Source: Spirochaetaceae bacterium (lineage in GTDB: Bacteria > Spirochaetota > Spirochaetia > Treponematales > Breznakiellaceae). From it: 7,429 bases of DNA. Numbering within the stretch: the stretch's first letter is position 1; the number at the start of each line of letters is the position of its first letter. Location: the NCBI GenBank assembly GCA_031265535.1, contig JAISCO010000218.1, forward strand, positions 1-7,429. Direction: 5' to 3'. Positions 4,664-7,429 of this stretch are shown piece by piece. Below the pieces are notes generated by a model. The model ran no database searches, had not been told where the DNA came from, and saw nothing but the letters and a program-made list of their open reading frames with translations. A program made the translations under genes and the position numbers.

Positions 4664-5443
4664 ATGAAAATAATTTTAAGTGGATACGGTAAAATGGGGC
4701 GGCTTATTGAAAGACGCGCCTTGGAAAAAGGCCACAAAGTAATGGCTGTGATAGACCCGGTCGCGGAAAAAAACGCCGGCGAACAAGGCGCCCGAATTTT
4801 CAAGACAATCAACGATTTTGAAAAAGAGCAGACCGCGCTTGACTGCATAGCGTTTGATTTTAGCCGCCCTGATGCCGCGGAGCAGAACATACGGAATTTT
4901 GCCGAAAGGAGAATACCCGTTGTTGTCGGTACGACAGGCTGGTATAGCAAACTTGGCGAGTTGAGTTCACTGATTGAAAAAAATAAAAGCTCCATGCTGT
5001 GGGCGTCGAATTTTTCAATAGGCGTAAATCTTTTTTACCGTATCGCCGGATACTGCGCGGCGCAGATTGATCCGTACAGCGAATATGACGTTGGCGGCTA
5101 TGAAATACACCATAATCAAAAGGCGGACAGTCCGTCCGGCACGGCAAAAACGCTTGTTGACATTGTATTAAAAAACATGAAACGCAAGAAAAAAGTCGTT
5201 TGGGACAAACTTGACCGCCCCCCCAATTCTGACGAGATACATTTTGCCAGCCTTCGTGTAGGCGCGGAACCGGGCACGCACGGCCTTATTTTTGACAGTC
5301 CGGCGGACAGTATCGAGATAAAGCATACGGCGCGTAACCGCGAGGGGCTTGTTTATGGCGCGATAACTGCGGCGGAGTGGCTGGAAAAAAATACCCGCGC
5401 CGGCAGGCACGGCATTTTTACAATGGACGATATTTTTGAATGA
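4664..5443 (+). CDS. dapB: 4-hydroxy-tetrahydrodipicolinate reductase
   Basis: This is the second enzyme of the diaminopimelate/lysine branch. It reduces the DapA product with NAD(P)H in the cytoplasm. The 259 residues carry the Rossmann motif GYGKMG (7-12), Asp31 at the end of the second strand, DFSRPDA (65-71), VVGTTGW (87-93), ASNFSIGVNLF (114-124), the catalytic and substrate-binding block EIHHNQKADSPSGTAKT (147-163, with His149, His150 and Lys153), and SLRVGAEPGTHGLIF (196-210). It is slightly shorter than E. coli DapB (273) but complete. The wording of the active-site block resembles Bacteroidetes and spirochaete enzymes. The ATG at 4664 starts exactly at the first beta strand. A TTG at 4655 would add three residues. 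Neither start has a well-spaced Shine-Dalgarno sequence. dapA follows after 90 bases containing two hairpins. Confidence 0.97.
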   Translation: MKIILSGYGKMGRLIERRALEKGHKVMAVIDPVAEKNAGEQGARIFKTINDFEKEQTALDCIAFDFSRPDAAEQNIRNFAERRIPVVVGTTGWYSKLGELSSLIEKNKSSMLWASNFSIGVNLFYRIAGYCAAQIDPYSEYDVGGYEIHHNQKADSPSGTAKTLVDIVLKNMKRKKKVVWDKLDRPPNSDEIHFASLRVGAEPGTHGLIFDSPADSIEIKHTARNREGLVYGAITAAEWLEKNTRAGRHGIFTMDDIFE

Positions 5444-5467
5444 CCCTCCCGCCCAAAGACGGGAGGG
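5444..5467 (+). terminator. hairpin directly after the dapB stop
   Basis: CCCTCCCG (5444-5451) and CGGGAGGG (5460-5467) form a perfect 8-bp GC stem with an 8-base loop, beginning one base after TGA. No T run follows (ATCGTTCTG), so it is not a classic intrinsic terminator. It may stabilise the dapB 3' end or partly limit readthrough into dapA. Confidence 0.5.
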
Positions 5468-5485
5468 ATCGTTCTGTGAACTAAT

Positions 5486-5510
5486 GCGGGGCAGGGCTAG
5501 CCTCCCCCGC
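5486..5510 (+). promoter_or_regulatory. second hairpin before dapA
   Basis: GCGGGG (5486-5491) pairs with CCCCGC (5505-5510). Inside, after one C/C mismatch, AGG pairs with CCT around GCTAG. It ends 13 bases before the dapA Shine-Dalgarno (GGAG, 5524-5527). It could be a terminator remnant, an attenuator element or an RNA processing site. Confidence 0.4.
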
Positions 5511-5533
5511 CATACTAAAAAGTGGAGATAAAG

Positions 5534-6436
5534 ATGAGATCATTCAAGGGAGCGTTTACAGCGCTTATTACGCCTATGAAAGAGAATGGCGATGTTGATT
5601 TTGACGGTTTCAGGCGCTTGGTACAATTTCAGATTGAAAACGGCATTGATGGGCTTGTTCCTATAGGCACAACAGGCGAGACGCCGGCCCTCGACGAGGA
5701 CGAGGAGGAACGGCTTATTAAAATTGTGATAGAAGAGACGGCCGGACGTATTCCGGTAATTGCCGGGGCAGGCTCAAATTCGACAAAACATGCCGTCCTG
5801 TACACAAAACGCGCAAAAGACATGGGCGCAGACGCGGCGCTGGTCGTTACTCCATACTATAACAAACCTAACGATGACGGACTCATAAAGCACTTTGAGG
5901 CGGTTGCGGAAATAGGCATTCCGGTCATAATCTATAATATTGCCTCGCGTACCGGCAGAAACATCCCGACGCCGCTTATGGAAAAACTTGCCCGAATTCC
6001 AAACATTGTTGGAGTAAAAGAAGCGTCGGGCGACATAAACCAGATGGGCGATGTGATAAATACGATAAAAAGGCCGCGTAAAGCGCCGTCCGAATTTACA
6101 GTGCTTTCAGGTGATGACGCGCTCACACTGCCGCTTTTGGCGCTTGGCGGAGACGGCGTAATATCGGTTATATCGAATCTTTTGCCGGCAAAAACGGCGG
6201 CGCTTGTGAAATCATGCGCCGCGGGCGATTTTGAAACGGCGCGAAAAATACATTACGAACTGCTGCCGTTTACTAAAGCGGCGTTCATTGAAACAAACCC
6301 TGTCCCGATAAAACGGGCGCTTGAATTCGCCGGATTGCCGGCCGGTCCAACGCGCCTCCCGCTTGGGCGCATATTGGACGCAAACGAAAAAATAGTACGC
6401 GAGGCTGTAAAAGCGCTGGGTTTTAAGGTGGTATGA
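5534..6436 (+). CDS. dapA: 4-hydroxy-tetrahydrodipicolinate synthase
   Basis: This enzyme condenses pyruvate with aspartate semialdehyde, the committed step to diaminopimelate and lysine. It is a class I aldolase of the DHDPS/NAL TIM-barrel family. In the 300-residue form the key residues are GTTGE (45-49, Thr46 and Thr47), TPYYNKP (106-112, Tyr109), YNIASRTGRN (134-143, Tyr134 and Arg139), and GVKEAS (160-165) with Lys162 as the Schiff-base lysine. All catalytic residues are present and the length is standard. I chose ATG 5534 because GGAG at 5524-5527 is 6 bases upstream. An in-frame GTG at 5522 would add four residues and consume that site. The PAP2 gene follows after 34 bases with no terminator, so the two are probably co-transcribed. 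Transcription from dapB is plausible but two hairpins intervene. Confidence 0.97.
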   Translation: MRSFKGAFTALITPMKENGDVDFDGFRRLVQFQIENGIDGLVPIGTTGETPALDEDEEERLIKIVIEETAGRIPVIAGAGSNSTKHAVLYTKRAKDMGADAALVVTPYYNKPNDDGLIKHFEAVAEIGIPVIIYNIASRTGRNIPTPLMEKLARIPNIVGVKEASGDINQMGDVINTIKRPRKAPSEFTVLSGDDALTLPLLALGGDGVISVISNLLPAKTAALVKSCAAGDFETARKIHYELLPFTKAAFIETNPVPIKRALEFAGLPAGPTRLPLGRILDANEKIVREAVKALGFKVV

Positions 6437-6470
6437 GGTGTAGATAGGAGGAGTGGAATAGGAGAGCAGG

Positions 6471-7394
6471 ATGAAAAAGCTGGTAATAGTATCGTCAGTT
6501 GTTACCGTAATTTTACTTGTTTTAGCAACATTTTTTGATTTACAGATAGATGAATATATTTATAATCCAAAAAGTTCTTTTGCGAAAATATTTGCAACTT
6601 TAGGTATGCTGCCGCAGAACGCGCTTTTGTTTTTAGCTCCGGCAATGGCATTTTCGGCGATGTTTGAAAAACGGCGCGAAGTAAAAACGCCGGTATGGAT
6701 TTTAATTATCGCGGCGTTGCTGCTTGTAACAATAGTCGATTTTCGGGATACGGCAATTTTTCTACAAGATGCAAGCAAACTTCCATACTCTGCCGTGATA
6801 CCAATTATATGTTTTGTGATATTCGCGCTTTTTCTTGCGGCGCTGCCGTTCGCTAAAAAAAAGCCTAACGAGCTTTTAATTACCGCGTTAATCGGCCTTG
6901 CCGCGTTTACAGTTGGATACTTTATTCTACAGACACTTAAAACGTATTGGGGCAGGCAGCGTTTTTTTACAATGAATGACTCGGCGGAACAATTTACAAA
7001 ATGGTATCTTCCGCAGGAAAAATCTGTTTCGGACAATTTTAAGTCATTTCCGTCCGGACATTCATTCAACGCAATGTGCGCCGTCTGGTTTGCCCTTTGG
7101 CCCCTCTTCATTGACGGGTTAAAAAAATACACAAAACTGATATTTACGCTTGCCTTGCTTTTCGGTTTTGCGACTATGGCCTCGCGCATGATTTATGGGC
7201 GTCACTTTTTATCGGATGTAACGGTGGGCGCGGCTATTGCCCTTGCATCATTTGCTCTGGCAACAATGTTTTTTTCACACGCCCGCCAGCGCCCGCCAGC
7301 GGGTTTACATGCCAGACTGTGTCAAAAGTCCAGACAAACCATCGGCGATAGGGTATACTCAAGAGAGAGGAGAAGACAGGCATGGAATTCATAA
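6471..7394 (+). CDS. PAP2-family membrane phosphatase with altered C-terminus
   Basis: This is a membrane-embedded acid phosphatase of the PAP2 superfamily, whose members dephosphorylate lipid phosphates such as undecaprenyl pyrophosphate, phosphatidylglycerol phosphate or lipid A. The substrate here is unknown. Hydrophobic segments lie at about 4-22, 48-64, 74-90, 106-127, 134-156, 199-213, 221-235 and 250-267. The phosphatase signature is K157-x6-R164-F165 (usually RP), PSGH at 194-197, and S238-R239-x5-H245-x3-D249. The ATG has AGGAG 6-7 bases upstream and lies 34 bases after dapA. From Ala271 (position 7281) the frame runs through a repeat cap fragment and the left end of an IS to a TAA at 7392-7394. 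The last 37 residues are therefore probably not native. They lie after the last membrane segment, so activity is likely retained. Confidence 0.9.
   Translation: MKKLVIVSSVVTVILLVLATFFDLQIDEYIYNPKSSFAKIFATLGMLPQNALLFLAPAMAFSAMFEKRREVKTPVWILIIAALLLVTIVDFRDTAIFLQDASKLPYSAVIPIICFVIFALFLAALPFAKKKPNELLITALIGLAAFTVGYFILQTLKTYWGRQRFFTMNDSAEQFTKWYLPQEKSVSDNFKSFPSGHSFNAMCAVWFALWPLFIDGLKKYTKLIFTLALLFGFATMASRMIYGRHFLSDVTVGAAIALASFALATMFFSHARQRPPAGLHARLCQKSRQTIGDRVYSRERRRQAWNS
7281..7307 (-). repeat. truncated cap fragment of the 100-bp repeat
   Basis: GCCCGCCAGC occurs twice in tandem (7281-7290, 7291-7300), followed by GGGTTTA. The second copy plus GGGTTTA matches the cap end of unit 4 (4295-4312). The match stops at 7307, where IS-like sequence begins. 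The fragment is inside the 3' end of the PAP2 frame. CCCGC (7292-7296) and GCGGG (7299-7303) form a small dyad. Confidence 0.7.
7331..7359 (+). promoter_or_regulatory. transposase promoter candidate
   Basis: CAGACA (7331-7336), 17 bases, then TATACT (7354-7359): 4/6 and 5/6 matches to sigma-70 boxes. The placement fits the ATG at 7382 and the GAGAGGAG ribosome site (about 7364-7371). Readthrough from PAP2 could also reach the transposase. Confidence 0.4.
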
Positions 7395-7429
7395 ACGGGG
7401 AAAGCCGGCGGCAGATAATACTGATGCCG
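7382..7429 (+). CDS. IS1182-family transposase, N-terminal fragment
   Basis: Only 16 codons are inside the window: MEFINGESRRQIILMP. The pattern M-x-F-I-x-G-x-x-R-x-Q-x-x-L-x-P is how many IS1182-group (DDE) transposases begin. A purine-rich ribosome site, AGAGAGGAGAAG, ends 7-8 bases before the ATG. The start overlaps the last codons of the PAP2 frame by 13 bases. The call rests on a short motif and on the IS-like upstream sequence; whether the gene is intact is unknown. Confidence 0.65.
   Translation, partial: MEFINGESRRQIILMP

Larger units (their letters stand above)
7308..7429 (+). mobile_element. left end of an IS1182-type insertion sequence, cut by window
   Basis: The end is inferred from three things: loss of repeat similarity at 7308, a terminal-repeat-like stretch ACTGTGTCAAAAGTC (7316-7330), and a transposase start 74 bases in. 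The exact boundary and the target duplication cannot be set, because the right end is outside the window. Confidence 0.55.

Noticed and set aside
4519..4995. 158-codon minus-strand frame opposite the dapB start
   Set aside because: It overlaps the conserved N-terminal half of DapB and the dapB promoter region, and has no recognisable domain.
5522..5533. GTG start for dapA at 5522
   Set aside because: It would use the GTGGAG ribosome site as coding sequence. ATG 5534 has correct spacing and matches the usual DapA N-terminus.
6560..7189. 209-codon minus-strand frame opposite PAP2
   Set aside because: The plus strand carries all three PAP2 signature motifs and a ribosome site. The minus frame has no recognisable domain and is a shadow.

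Overview
The window holds six substantially complete genes, the first 16 codons of a transposase, and a large amount of non-coding repeat DNA. The gene families (DapB with the motif order seen in Bacteroidetes and spirochaetes, a lipoprotein ApbE with a loose FAAC lipobox, an M15 D,D-carboxypeptidase-like protein), the mid-range GC content and the dense short repeats suggest a diderm, host- or gut-associated bacterium. A termite-gut Treponema or related spirochaete is my best guess. This is inference; nothing in the window fixes the taxon.

Layout. Positions 1-582 have no gene. They hold small TTTGC/GCAAA hairpins and a tandem array of ~100-bp repeats whose last copy ends in a GC-rich hairpin 'cap'. 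A pRiA4b ORF-3-family gene (583-1176, +) starts 30 bases after that cap. After a short repeat-filled gap come two minus-strand genes: a lipoprotein ApbE flavin transferase (1421-2485) and an exported M15 metallopeptidase (2967-3995). They are separated by 481 bases containing dyads and a pyrimidine-rich tract. A second capped 100-bp repeat lies inverted at 4288-4392, so this three-gene block is bracketed by inverted copies. After another pyrimidine-rich tract and one or two promoter-like sites comes a plus-strand cluster: dapB (4664-5443), dapA (5534-6436) and a PAP2 phosphatase (6471-7394). At the right edge an apparent IS1182-type element begins (about 7308 onward). Its transposase starts at 7382.

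How the genes work together. DapA and DapB are the consecutive first two steps of the diaminopimelate/lysine branch from aspartate semialdehyde. The PAP2 gene follows dapA by 34 bases and may act on lipid-linked or membrane pyrophosphates. The M15 peptidase would act on peptidoglycan stem peptides. A cell-wall theme therefore links four genes, but only dapB-dapA-PAP2 looks like a transcription unit. ApbE would flavinylate an exported or membrane redox protein that is not in this window.

The most unusual content is the repeat ecology. At least four repeat types recur in both orientations. They touch gene ends: the apbE 3' end lies in a pyrimidine tract, and the PAP2 3' end runs through a cap fragment into the IS. 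They also touch promoters: an 18-bp sequence carrying TATAAT is identical upstream of apbE and of dapB. I see no CRISPR array, tRNA, rRNA, defence island or other convincing new multi-gene system.
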